Source: Hoplostethus atlanticus (lineage: Eukaryota > Chordata > Actinopteri > Trachichthyiformes > Trachichthyidae). Taken from it: a DNA stretch of 64,000 bases. The stretch lies in NCBI GenBank assembly GCA_034670405.1, contig JAXDDX010000178.1, forward strand, positions 734,176 to 798,175, read 5' to 3'. Below the pieces are notes generated by a model. The model saw only the letters and a list, made by a program, of their open reading frames with translations. It did no database searches and was not told where the DNA came from. Position 1 is the first letter of the stretch, and every line of letters begins with the position of its first letter. A program made the translations under genes and the position numbers. Below are positions 47,277 to 57,823 of this stretch, piece after piece.

Positions 47277-47568
47277 CAGAGGTTCCCCAACTCATTTATG
47301 TCAAGGATCCACTAAGCAATACATATTACGCCACGGGTGCCAATTTGAACCTGACAAGATATTTGGTGTTCGACGTGATTTAATTTACAACTTCTTAACT
47401 CTCTATCCTGTAGGTGGGAGATAGCAGTGGAGAAAGCAAAACCTAAGTACTTCTTATACATTCATTTACTGTGCAATGTAAACTGAATATTATCCAAATC
47501 AAACTATCCCTAAACACTCCCCAAACCACCTCAAACTCTCTCTGGGTGTCCCTGGACCCAAACCACTG
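47277..47568. mobile_element. hAT non-autonomous element
   Basis: The left end, CAGAGGTTCCCCAACTC, and the right end, whose complement begins CAGTGGTTTGGGTCCAGGGA, have hAT-style termini; the left subterminal 'GTCAAGGATCCACTAAGC' matches the 'xCAAGGACCCxCTAA' sequence of fish hAT elements. The flanking 8-mers CTCTACAA (47,269-47,276) and TTCTACTA (47,569-47,576) agree at six of eight positions, consistent with an aged 8-bp target-site duplication. 292 bp, no coding capacity. Confidence 0.65.
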
Positions 47569-48439
47569 TTCTACTATATACAAACATGTTAAAAGGTGCC
47601 AGAGCCTTTAGTACACAGACATCACAAAAGCCCTCACAATAAATGTAGAGGTACCTTTTCAAATAGCTAATGAAAACTAAGTCATTCTTTTCCTCCATGC
47701 AACATCCTCTCTGTGCTCCATCCCGTGGCTCCCATAGGTGCTTGCTGCATCCGATACAAAACGCTGACACTGGCAAAGCCGTACAAAGCTACAAAAAGGA
47801 ATTGCACAACACTGCCTGAAAGCCACTGGATCAACCAGACAACTCAGCTTGAGCCTTGCACCCTACAGTAACTGGGCACTCAGCTCTCCCCATCCCTGCG
47901 GCAACCTGGCCAGTGTTTCACATGGCGGCAACTTTTCTTTCTTCTCTACAGTCACAAATGCAGCCTCACGCCCCACCTACTGTAGTAAACACACAGAAAC
48001 ATCTCTCCGGGCTACATCCCTTCCAAACCTCATTCATCCTACGCCTAATTATCCTCTTAGTTCCCCCCTCTTACTATAGACCAAACCTGTTTCCTAACTA
48101 CAGTAGTTGGTTGCGACCAAAAACTGGGTTGCCCTAGGACATTTAGTATGGATTTAATATGCCTGCTCTTGGTATTGTTTTAAAAACCTCTTATCTTCTT
48201 TCCACCCCACTAATGTTTCTGAAAAATCAATGCAGAGCTCTTGGAAGTGATTATCTCCCTGTCCCCTTTTCTGTTTTTGCCTTTTCTCGTCAGACTCCTT
48301 TATTCATATGCATCCATTGAGTATATCAGATTCTGTATTATTATAGTATAATAATAGTATAAATATGTATTGCTATATATAATTATATAATGCTAGGAGC
48401 CTCATATAACATAACATTATATAACATAACCATTATTCT
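47569..48439. other. Non-coding stretch
   Basis: No gene recognised; AT-rich dinucleotide-like sequence (AATATAATA, TATATAAT) lies around 48,335-48,425 next to the 3' end of the RTE-like LINE. Confidence 0.4.
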
Positions 48440-49115
48440 TTATTTACAGTCCACAGTGACCTCCGCCTAGTCGGTCCTGACCAGTACTCCTCCAAAAGGA
48501 GGCACTAGGGCAGCATCATTACCAGGTGCCTGTACCACCTCCACTGTCTCCTCAATATGGAGGAGCAGCAGCTTGATACTGAGATCCTCCCAGATAGCTG
48601 AGCTCGGCATCCTTTCACAGATCTAGACCAGCCGCCCTGTAAAGAAACCTCATTTTGGCTGCTTGTATCCACAATCTCATTCTTTTCACTACCCAAAGCT
48701 TGTGACCATAGGTGAGGGTTGGAACAAAGATCGGTTGGTAAATCTGGAGCTGTTCTTTGCCAATGGGCAGTCAATGTCATCCCTTTTACCCTCACTCATG
48801 AAAAAGATCCTGAGATACTTGAACCCCTCCACTTGGGCCAGGTGCTCAACCCCACAAACCATGGCCTCAGACTTGGAGTTGCTGATCCTCGTCACATTTA
48901 GCTGGAAACCACTCCAATGCACATCGGAGACCACGATCTGGTGAAGGCAAAAGGTTGACATCCACAAAACAGCATAGACGCCACCCTAACACCCAGACAG
49001 GACACTCTCCAGGCCTCAGCTGGGCCTTGATATCCTGTCAATAAATATCACAAACAGGAGAGGAGACAAGGCCCATGCTTGTCAGAGTCTGACGCTCACC
49101 TTGAACAAACCTGAC
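48440..49115 (-). pseudogene. RTE-like reverse transcriptase, C-terminal part
   Basis: On the minus strand, the segment near 49,115-49,025 carries FKVSVRL and LLFVIF-like sequence (family 'VxVGLRQGCPLSPxLFxIFxDRI'). Then near 48,910-48,780 come LNVTRISNSKSEAMV and AQVEGFKYLRIFFMSEGK, the RT/thumb motifs 'GMRISxSKSEAMV' and 'VEEFKYLGxLFTSEG'. A degraded tail with FVPTLTYGHKLWV in another frame (near 48,725-48,690) follows. The YADD-containing catalytic segment is deleted between these blocks, and stops and frameshifts are present. Inactive. Confidence 0.75.
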
Positions 49116-49422
49116 TTAAAGGTCCCATATTATGGAAAACGGTTTATTCCTGGTGCTTATACATGTTCCACAGGAAATTACTTCCCTAAGCAGCTGAGAA
49201 AATTTGAAATCTGGAAGTCAACCCGCTTTTCTGTATTTTCCTTTTTCCCAAAACGGTGCCAAAGATAGGAGAAAAACAGCCCGTTTCAGAAAATGGTTCC
49301 TTTGGACGTCATAAGGTGCAAATCCAGCCCCTCTCAGAGCATGCCCACGCCCAGTTGAACAACCAATCCCATTTACGTCGTCGCAAAATGCAGCTCACGG
49401 CAGTGCCGCAAGCCGTTGCTTA

Positions 49423-49670
49423 TGGTGCATTCCATTGTACTCGGAAATCGATAATTCCGAGTCGGTATTCCTAACTTCCAATCTAAATGTGTTCCAGTGC
49501 ATCTGCTCGGGAAAACATAATCGCCCGCAGCAAACTCATGTTTGTATGGTAAGTCTCAGAATGTTACAAGCATCTAAACTCAACATCAACTACTACAGCG
49601 CCATTAGTGAAGAGAATCGGCGCATATCACATTCGGACGCCGTTTTTTCCGAGTACACTGGAATGCACCA
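49423..49670. mobile_element. PIF/Harbinger-like MITE
   Basis: 248 bp with 25-bp terminal inverted repeats (49,423-49,447, starting TGGTGCATTCCATTGTACTC, and 49,646-49,670) that differ at one position. It is flanked by a 3-bp duplication TTA (49,420-49,422 and 49,671-49,673), the target preference of Harbinger transposons. No coding capacity. It is nested inside the TTAA element and, with such similar ends, is probably the younger of the two. Confidence 0.85.
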
Positions 49671-50651
49671 TTACTTTGCGACGAGTGAAGCTAAAACAAC
49701 ATATCTAAGGCGATATATCAACTCTCCCGTTATTATTTTGTAGGATGCAGGCAGCAACATAGATCCCTGCACAGTCTCCCAACACGCGAAAATGCAGGAC
49801 AGAGTGGATTAATTTTATTTTTAACGGCAACGGCTACAGTTTTTTCTGTGTGTGATGATCAGTCCTCAGACTGCTTGAGCAAAGGCAGGATTAGCATCTA
49901 AATTGAAGCTTAAAGATGGAGCAATTCATAAGGTACGTGACCCATCTGCAAAATTGGAATCTGTAAGTGTCACCATGTTTTGATTTAATTTACCAAATTA
50001 GTCTAGTTAGTATATTCGACTGCTGGTTAGCTAACGAGCTAGCGGGGCTAGACACGGGCTTGTTGGGCATGGAAGAAGTAAGAAAACTAAAGCTGGAGTC
50101 ATTAAAAGTAAAGTAAAGTAAAAGTAAAGTTATTGGTTGGAGTCAGGACTCATCTTAAAGTTATTTGTTGGGACCAGTGTCTGTTTTATAAGTCTGTCGA
50201 ACGTGTCAGGCTTGGTAAACTTTAGCCACCATTAGTACAATCGTGTTTGGTTGTTTGGCTGTTTGGATGCAAATAGATTGCATCCAATAATATATTGGTT
50301 AACTGGCTCAACAAAATTGTCAATCCTAGCTTGTCTGCAAGTTGTATTCAATAAGCTTATGGACATGAGCCATAAATAGACCGGCTACAGCAGAGAGTGT
50401 CACTCACACATCCACATACACATACACAAGGCACAAAAGTACAATATTACACAGAATTGTTATCAGTGAGAAATTAAGTGGAACCGCCTCAGTTGCCTCT
50501 TCCCATTCTGGGTCAGACTCCGGCTCAAACATGTACGGTCTCAGTGTTGGTTCTGGAGCGGCCGCCATGGTTATGGTAGATTTCTGCATCAAGCTTATTT
50601 GTTTACCTTGAGCAGCATGGGCACTCTGCTCTCCGCCTCCGCCAGGCCATT

Positions 50652-50702
50652 GCGTGGAGGTTGTATGTAATGAGCACTGCTCATTACATACAACCTCCAC
50701 GC
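50652..50702. repeat. Perfect 51-bp palindrome with 1-nt loop
   Basis: Left arm 50,652-50,676 (GCGTGGAGGTTGTATGTAAT then GAGCA) and right arm 50,678-50,702 are exact reverse complements, with a single C between them. It lies near the right end of the TTAA element. Confidence 0.95.
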
Positions 50703-50865
50703 CCTCAAAACAGCCTGTTCTTTACAATGGAGAAAATGAGAGACTGAAACACACACCACAGAAGCTGGTTTTAGGATGTTTTTGATATAGACTTCACAAA
50801 CGTCTTGTAAAGACCCCCAGGAACAGTTTAAATAGCCCAAAATGAGTACAATACCCCCCCTTTAA

Positions 50866-50924
50866 TGTCACAGCTCCCACTCCAAGTGTACAGGGACCAA
50901 AAGCTGCAGCCCCAGCACCCCATA
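50866..50924 (-). pseudogene. RTE-like reverse transcriptase, middle fragment
   Basis: 59 bp that continue the LINE reading region between the two insertions: minus-strand codons read YGVLGLQLLVPVHLEWEL, corresponding to the family block 'YGVPxxLLxxIxSLYxxSxSLVR'. Its left edge is the TTAA target at 50,862-50,865 and its right edge is CCATA at 50,920-50,924. Confidence 0.65.
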
Positions 50925-51575
50925 GTAGGTAGGCAAGGTAGGTAGTGCCTACACTGGCTACCTTGTATATCAATAATATCACAATAATATTTCATATAAT
51001 AAACTTGGATTTGTATTATTACTACTTATTTATGTGATTTCTATATTTCATTTGTGTTAATTGAGAGCTCAGTAAACTGAAGGCCCGTAAGGACATGTTT
51101 TACAATGCAGTAATTGATGTGTTCACCAGGAAAGATCGACAGATGGATTTTATCTACAAGTAGCCTAGCTCTACAGATTGGTAAATCAGTGTACATTTGT
51201 ATACAGTGTACGTTTGTCTTCATATTGAATTGACCACCTGTGTGTTTTAATTGTTGCTGACTGAACCAAGACAGAAACATAATTGGTCGCTGTGCCATAA
51301 TTAAGGATAAAGATGGTTGCATTGTAATGATGTTCAGCATCTATTACTGATGCTGAACATCAATAACATCAGGCTACTGGTGCTTAGTAGTTACATTTCA
51401 GAAGTCGTTTTGTATGCCACTCTTGTATGTGATTCTTGTGTCATCGCTGATGAGAACTTGCTTGACATCGACCGGTGTGTACGTTTGCCTGCGCGTGTGC
51501 AAAGTTTACCACAAGTAAAATCTGGCTTTCATAAAGCTGTGCCTACCCTGTTATTGACCTCACCCCACGTCACTG
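50925..51575. mobile_element. 650-bp insert of unknown class in the LINE
   Basis: Separates two adjacent parts of the RTE-like gene. The sequence CCATA occurs just before it (50,920-50,924) and at its right edge (51,576-51,580), a possible 5-bp target-site duplication. It contains a perfect 13-bp inverted repeat (51,329-51,341 against 51,349-51,361, loop 7 nt). No coding motif or known terminal repeat was recognised. The insertion status is inferred from the LINE interruption. Confidence 0.5.
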
Positions 51576-51765
51576 CCATACTCCATACCTCAGGGAACAC
51601 GGTCGTAAGCCTTTCCTAAATCCACAAATCAGGACAGGATTAACCAACTCCCATGACCCCTCGATTATCTGTAAGTGGGTAAAAAGCCGGTCTACTCTTC
51701 CGTGACCAGGAAGGACTTTGATCCTCCTGAATCCAAGGTTTGACCATCAGCCACTACTATCAGCA
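51576..51765 (-). pseudogene. RTE-like reverse transcriptase, N-terminal RT fragment
   Basis: The minus strand reads WLILS, a stop, then FVDLGKAYDRVP, a stop, then GM near 51,635-51,580. This is the reverse transcriptase motif A region ('CFVDLEKAFDRVPR'), in which the aspartate of FVDL is a catalytic residue. Upstream (51,765-51,690) is the 'QxGFRPGRGTLDQ'-type block in degraded form. Stops break the frame. Confidence 0.75.
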
Positions 51766-51796
51766 ACTACCACTAATACTACTAATACAAATTGAT

Positions 51797-51829
<33 letters not shown>

Positions 51830-53057
51830 ATAATAATGCAAGTCTACCTATTATTTGGTTCGTCAGTGTGAAAGGGATATAGCAGACGGAGGCATGAGAG
51901 GTGGAGTGGTGGTGTACAAGACCTCGTTGTGATCATTATAATTTCTGATTCTGACCACGAAAAGAACACGAAAAGCTATTAGACTGAACAACATGATACT
52001 GAACTCAATTTGGGCTTTACTGTAAATTAGCAACCATGGAAAACAGCAACAACCTTTCTGCACCGGCAACATCACAGTGAAAGGGACTATTTTCCAATGT
52101 GAGAACTAACAACAAGCGTAACAAGCGTTCCTGCAGCCAATTTATGCTGCTGTCAGACATGTTTTTATCAGATCTCCACACAAGCAGACCCCGTTATTAC
52201 TGGGCAAACAAAACACAAACGCTTGTTTAAAGCATCTACAAAAAAAAAAGAAAAAGAAAAGCAAAATATAGAAAAACAGACGCAAGAGCAGCAGGTGAGC
52301 TGTTGAGGCCCCTCTGAAGGCCCTGATCCCATTTCAGAAAGCCGCCGACGTCCCCCGTACACCGCGCGAGCGCTGAAAAATGAGTGCAATTACTTCAACT
52401 ACCTCTGTCTCCCCTCTTCCTGTCCCGGTGACATTTTCCATCACGCCGAGGCAGCTGTGCGGTGTGCGTCGGGGCTAAACTAATGCCCTGAAAATGATTC
52501 AGCCCTTTCCGCGGGCCATCGGGGTGCAGTTGATAGACAGCTAAAAATAAAAAAAAACCAAAAAAGCCTCTCAAGTGTAAGAATAACAGGCATGGATTCC
52601 ATCTCTCTGCCTTTGCAAATGCCAGGCACTTGGCCAGGCAAAAAAATACAACATGCACAATTATTTACCCAGATTTTTGTATGTACTTAGCCGGTCAAAG
52701 AGCTGCCCGGTCTTGTTATTGTGTTTCTTGTACCGGGACATGAGACAAGTGGCTCGAGGCTCAACGATCACTGTCAAAGCTAGTCGCGGGAAGGTAGTTG
52801 CAGTATGGCAGCTAGCACAAGGAGGCACAGGGGCAGATGGCAGGTGTTAATAGGTGGATATCTACACTGACAGGCACGCGCTCACTACTTTCACCCCTAC
52901 GAGCTCGAACACACCCCGGGTTGACTTTAAATAGACCTCGGTTTCAGCTTCACCCCTAAACTGTGACAATGAGAGGGATCACAGAGGAGGATTTGACAAA
53001 AGTAAATATTTACTCGTGGTCTCCAGTACAAACACCACAGTAATCTGATGAAACTCT

Positions 53058-53058
<1 letters not shown>
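51766..53058. other. Non-coding stretch with (CTA)n
   Basis: No gene recognised. It contains a CTA trinucleotide repeat at 51,797-51,825 and A-rich blocks near 52,235-52,265 and 52,540-52,565. Confidence 0.4.
51797..51825. repeat. (CTA)n microsatellite
   Basis: About nine to ten CTA units, then a short ATA run. Confidence 0.95.

Positions 53059-53088
<30 letters not shown>
53059..53088. repeat. (AC)n microsatellite
   Basis: About 15 AC units. Confidence 0.95.
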
Positions 53089-53090
<2 letters not shown>

Positions 53091-53685
53091 CGTCTCCCTC
53101 CTGCTATTCCACTCCTGACTATGCTATACCATCTAGTGGAGCACTCTGGTAGAGCATGGGCTGGGACGCAGCAGACGAGCACAGTGCAATTCAACGTGAG
53201 ATCTCTCTATTGATCAGAGATCCCGTACTGAAAATAGAGCTGTGGTGCTGTATGGTCCTGCGGGCTCGTGTGGACTGAAAGCCTGGAGTCTGAAGATGTC
53301 GGGACTGTGAACATGCTACTGTGAGCATGCTACTGGTAGCAGACAAATCTCCCCACGTTTGGACTGTGAGAAATGAATTAACACCAATAAACCGTTTAAG
53401 CAGAGGAGCAAACAAAATGCATTACTCTGGTTGAACGCTGCAACAACCGCTGTTCCAATAGCACAAAATGTAAACGCCACTGTGAGGCAGTCTTTTGTAC
53501 CAAACATTTCCAACGCCAGCAGAGGGAGCAGTGATCAGATTTGACAGGCTGCCCTGTCAAAAGGCTGCTGCTGGGTTTCCACACTACGCTATAGTAGCAG
53601 CTTCTTCCTATATAAAACATACTGTGGATACTATGTGCGTGTGAGTATTTGTGTGCATGCATGAGTGTTTGTGTTTGTGCACATG

Positions 53686-53688
<3 letters not shown>
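53089..53688. other. Non-coding stretch
   Basis: No gene recognised. A small direct repeat of GAGCATGCTACTG-like sequence lies at 53,310-53,335. Confidence 0.4.

Positions 53689-53742
<54 letters not shown>
53689..53742. repeat. (GT)n microsatellite
   Basis: About 27 GT units. Confidence 0.97.
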
Positions 53743-53743
<1 letters not shown>

Positions 53744-54315
53744 CAAAGCAGAAGTGCTGGGTCATGTAGCAGGATACCACCTGTCGCCTCTACAGTGAAA
53801 TTCACTTTGAGTGACTGTAGACCTCCGAGCCTCCCAGCTCTCCCAGTCCCCACTGAAGAGCCTCTGGGAGAGACGCCCCACATCATAGGAGACACTGTCT
53901 TTTATCTCTTCTTTCTTTCTGCCACTGCTCCTAAAGTGGGTGTTACATAAGTACACAGCCCGGTGACATGACAGCAGATTGTTACGCAAACATATTAATA
54001 GTTTATCCAATCAATATTAAATGTGTGGCCTTTTAAAAAATAAATCAATAGATTAAGTCGCAGCTCAGAGCAGCCTCATTCTTGAGTTCTGCCTCGTCTC
54101 CAGTTTCATCGAGATGAAGATAAGATGGGCCACACAGCTTTGAGAAACAAAAACAAAACAAAAATGCACCTCAAATGGAATTTTTCAAATCAAATCCAAA
54201 GCTTGAAATTGCCAGTGACGTTAATGTCACTTCTCCTTATAGAGTGATGCTGCCAGTCAGCATGAAAGGCCATTTCACTTGATTCATACCTGTAGCAATT
54301 TCTCCTAACCAACCA

Positions 54316-54318
<3 letters not shown>
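53743..54318. other. Non-coding stretch with a coding-like patch
   Basis: The minus strand at about 54,143-54,050 has a strong pyrimidine tract, an acceptor-like AAG and 30 open codons (including YLHLDETGDEAELKNEAAL) before a stop; 30 codons can be open by chance, so this is not called as an exon. Confidence 0.3.
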
Positions 54319-54378
<60 letters not shown>

Positions 54379-54387
54379 ACACACACA
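54319..54387. repeat. (TC)n-(AC)n compound microsatellite
   Basis: About 23 TC units followed by an interrupted AC run. Confidence 0.97.
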
Positions 54388-56142
54388 GCCTTCAACCTTA
54401 ATAGACAGACTACGAGGCTCACGACGGTCTATCGTTTGCAGCAGCTACAATTTGGAACAGCTGGCAGGCCATGTACACTGTAATAAAATATGGAAGCCGG
54501 TGCTAGAGTGAGGTCATGGTGGGATTATTATGTTTTTCATCTTCTTTCTCTCCCCGTCTCCTTTCGACAGCATTATGCCCCGTTGTCATGGCAGATCAAA
54601 TCTTATTTAGTTTTATGTGTCCTTAAAATCATTTGCTGAAACATAAAATACCTCATTCCTTTTTTGGTTACATGAATAAACCACTCAGAGCGGGGCGTAA
54701 AACAGAGAGAAAGCACTACCTCCCCTTAGGAATGCACAGTGTGTCCCCACAGCCCATTTCCCTGAATGAGTAGTGAGGTCTGGGATTGCTCTGGGCTAGC
54801 AGTCCAGTCTAGTCCAGTCCTGTCCAGTTCAATCCCAATGTTCCATCGGGGCTTAAATGCCCGCCCTACCTCCACTTGGAAATAGGCTTTGCTGGGAGAG
54901 AGTCCCACACAGCTACACAGCCAGGGGAGGCAGACTGTGAGTAATACTTTAAAACAGAGCACTTACCTAAGCCAGTAAGCCAGCAGAGCCAGGGGGCGGT
55001 GGTGGAGCCCAGAGGAGAGCCAGGAACATGAAGGAAGGCGATGAGGAAGGTGATCCAGAGGGAGCGAGGGGATTGAAAAGACAGAGACAGAGAGACAGAG
55101 AGAAACCATTACAATGTGCAAAACCCAAAGGCCCTTACCACTGGATTTGAAATTTAAATTTCTCCAACACTGTCAATTAAACGGTCTCCTCCTTGCAGGA
55201 CTTTTCCTGAATATTTGGGCTTTAACTCTATGCTAGGCAAGGATTTATTATCACACCCGTCTAATCAGCCTAGATCACAAAGTGGGGCAGCAATAGAGAA
55301 GAGTGTCCCATCCCAGCTAATTGAGACCCCGTGGATTCACACTATTTGCCCAAATGAAATTCTGGTGTCAGTTATGGAGCTACGAGCATCTAAGCTTAAA
55401 AGATCACTCCAGTTTAATTGGAGTTTTTGCTCATTCCCCGAATTCCTTTACATCACTGTAGATCCAGCGCTTTCATCGTGTTATGAGCTGCTTGCAATTT
55501 TTCTTTTGTGCGTTTAAACCTAAATGTTTTAAAATAAACGCTAGCTAAACATTATAAGTTACTCCCAGTAAAGAAGAAGACATAATAGTGTAAAATCTAA
55601 CCATTTCATTTGACAGACTATAGCTGGTGGAAGCGTCTTGCTTTGGTTTGTGTGTTGGCTTGACTGGGTTGTGATTGACAGAAGGCGGGTCCTAAGCGCA
55701 GAGAATGTTAGCTATTGGTTTCACCCACTCCTGCCTCGGCTCGGCTCTCGCAATGTTCCCTAATGCACGCATTAACGTGAAACGGTGACTTCTTTCAAAA
55801 TGTAAAAGTTTGTAGCACTAGTGGTAATAGTATTGTAGATATTAGCATTCTGATGCAACTTTGCAATATGAGATTGTTGGCCTCTCATTCAGTGATGGAT
55901 TACTGTTACCGACTGAATTAGACGTCTTGGGAGTTGTTTTCCAGGTGGTTTGGAATTGAATGAGCCTGAGAGGTATGGCGAAACTGATTTAAAAGTATTG
56001 TTCATCGTGGAGGATGCATATAAGGAAAACCTAAAAAAAAAAATTTTTTAAAAAGAGCAAAAAAAAAATGCAATCACACTGAAATGGTCCTTTTTCTGTC
56101 TACCCTCACTAACATTAACAAAAAGTGAAATAAAAACTGTTT
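54388..56142. other. Non-coding stretch, nothing firmly recognised
   Basis: A donor-like TTAG|GTAAGT on the minus strand at 54,963 has no usable exon. The stretch 55,620-55,760 looks like transposon-derived sequence but could not be classified. Confidence 0.35.
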
Positions 56143-56309
56143 CCTAAACAACAGCGAGTAAGTGCTCTGTCCAGAGAAAGCTGGACTCTTTTGTCCCGGT
56201 ATCCTTTGGTATAAATTGATCACAGACCAGCCAGGTTGGTAAACATAAGCATGAATCTATCTCTGCCATTTGTAGCCACCAACTCGTGAAGTTGCCTGAT
56301 GCTTTAAAG
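56143..56309 (+). repeat. Dispersed repeat copy B
   Basis: Matches copy A at 27,311-27,521 in two blocks (GTGCTCTGTCCAGAGAAAGC near 56,162 and GTTGCCTGATGCTTTAAAG at 56,291-56,309). The TTAA in its final GCTTTAAAG is the insertion site of the next element. Confidence 0.6.
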
Positions 56310-56956
56310 GGGAATTCCGGTATTTTTAAATACCGGAATTCCCCTTCAGCCCGTCATTTATATCCCAAAATAGGTACAAAAGGTTTTGGAATTGCTCCGG
56401 TAGATCGGCTGCAACGTAATCCGCAGGGACAAATTGGCGTATTTGCCCCTGCAGATCAAAGTACGTCCACTAAAAGTGCTTGTTTTTGCCACTGACTTGA
56501 ATTGCTCAGATTGTTATTGGAAGTGTCTGACAACATTACGGAAAGGATCGCTACAGTGATAGACCTTTGTTTAACCAGAAACAGAAGTTTCGTTCAAGGA
56601 GAAGTCTCGCTCTGAAATCTGAAAGATGAGGTGAGTTGTTGCAGGAAGAGGTTAAACAAGGTTTCTGGTTAAACAAAAGGTCTATCTCTGTAGCGATCCT
56701 TTCCGTAATGTTGTCAGACACAGGAATAACAATCTGAGCCAGTCAGTGGCAAAAACAAGCACTTTTAGTGGACGTACTTTGATCGGAGCAGTGGCCCCTG
56801 CGGATTACGTTGCAGCCATAGCAGCCCGGTTTCGCGACTGCCGACTGAGGCGATCTACCGGAGCAATTCCAAAACTTTTTGTACTTATTTCGGGATATAA
56901 ATGACGAATATGTACAAATAGAGTCCAGGTTTAAAAATACCAGAATTCCCCTTTAA
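56304..56956. mobile_element. TTAA fold-back element
   Basis: 653 bp from TTAAAGGGGAATTCCGGTAT to ...AGAATTCCCCTTTAA, flanked by TTAA at 56,304-56,307 and 56,953-56,956. Its two halves are long inverted repeats (about 270-300 bp each). Paired blocks include GGTTTTGGAATTGCTCCGGT (left) with the complement of ACCGGAGCAATTCCAAAACT (right), the CAAAGTACGTCCACTAAAAG block, the CATTACGGAAAGGATCGCTA block, and TTTGTTTAACCAGAAAC. The unpaired centre is about 80 bp (56,583-56,660). No coding capacity. This is a piggyBac-type (TTAA) MITE by target site. The left arm has lost or rearranged bases near its tip and around 56,405-56,450 relative to the right. Confidence 0.85.
56307..56346. repeat. Secondary palindrome at the left tip
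   Basis: AAGGGGAATTCCGGTATTT (56,307-56,325) and its exact complement (56,328-56,346) with a 2-nt loop. The left tip of the fold-back element is thus duplicated in inverted orientation; the right tip is not. Confidence 0.92.
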
Positions 56957-57792
56957 TGGGAAGTAAATATAGACAGTTTTTGCAATTTTCTCCACATAAA
57001 ATTTCCCCCTTTGCAACACAACAGTGGGCTGCAGAGCACCTACTTTGTCACTTATTGCAATGTGCAATGTACTGTGTAATGTGTGCACATAGTGAGCATA
57101 GTGTTAAGTAACGGTTACACGTGTTTGATAGCAAGTGATGATAGCCATGTGAGGATACATGGAACATGATGTGCCAGATTGAAAAGGCCTTACAAAAACT
57201 ATCTGTTGCTTTTTACATCCCCATCTAGAGCAAACATTGTGCTTTTAATGACCAGGACATGCTGCATTTTGTTGTTCCCAAGGTAACAGTCCCCATTCCC
57301 CCTGCTGTGTACTGAATGAATGTGCCATTTGTCAGAGCTGACTTGAATGGGGAGACGAGGAAATTATTAAAAACATAACTTAAAAACATAGCTGTGTCCA
57401 ACCAAGCTGGAGATGCAAGTGTCCAGTAATCCCTTTAGTGGCCTAGCAGGGTGTCCAAGGCAGAAACACCCTCTGCGCCTGCACTGGAGCCAATAGCCGG
57501 ACACAACTGTGCTTTTCATGATTTGGCAGAAACCGCGAATCATGACAAAATAAGCACTAAAATGTATTGACGGAGGCACATTCCCTTTTATGAAGCCTGA
57601 ATGAGATGTGTGCATGGGGAGTTTCGTGGAGGCGTCGGGGCTTTGTCGGAACTTGTGCAAAACATCAACTGAGCAAAAGAATCCCTGGTCAATAGTGGAT
57701 AAAACCACAAAGTGAATGTATAATCAATGACAAAACAAATCCCAGCAGCTCCCCCTCTGTTCCTCCCTCTATCGCTCACTCTCTTTCTCCCC

Positions 57793-57823
<31 letters not shown>

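Larger units (their letters stand above)
49116..50865. mobile_element. TTAA-flanked non-autonomous DNA element
   Basis: Begins TTAAAGGTCCCATATTATGG at 49,116 and ends ATACCCCCCCTTTAA at 50,865, so both edges are TTAA with a shared TTAAAGG inverted tip, as in piggyBac-like elements. Removal of 49,120-50,865 would leave one TTAA and rejoin the RTE-like reading region on both sides, which strongly supports these boundaries. No transposase is visible inside. It carries a Harbinger-like MITE (49,423-49,670) and a 51-bp palindrome (50,652-50,702). The tips match for only about seven bases, so the superfamily is inferred from the target site. Confidence 0.7.
48440..51765 (-). mobile_element. RTE-like (Rex3-type) LINE split by two insertions
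   Basis: Three minus-strand pieces of one reverse transcriptase gene, in correct order, lie at 51,765-51,576, 50,924-50,866 and 49,115-48,440. The gaps are filled by a 650-bp insert and a 1,750-bp TTAA element. The pieces carry successive parts of the same protein, which makes a single original insertion by far the simplest explanation. The clade assignment (RTE/Rex3-type) rests on memory of the fish consensus. Confidence 0.75.

Noticed and set aside
54963..55110. Minus-strand donor-like TTAG|GTAAGT with a hydrophobic open frame (WITFLIAFLHVP)
   Set aside because: No AG acceptor lies upstream in the open frame, which instead runs back to a stop without an ATG; another frame has an ATG but an unconvincing peptide. 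Its end phase also does not fit the exon at 45,824-45,895.
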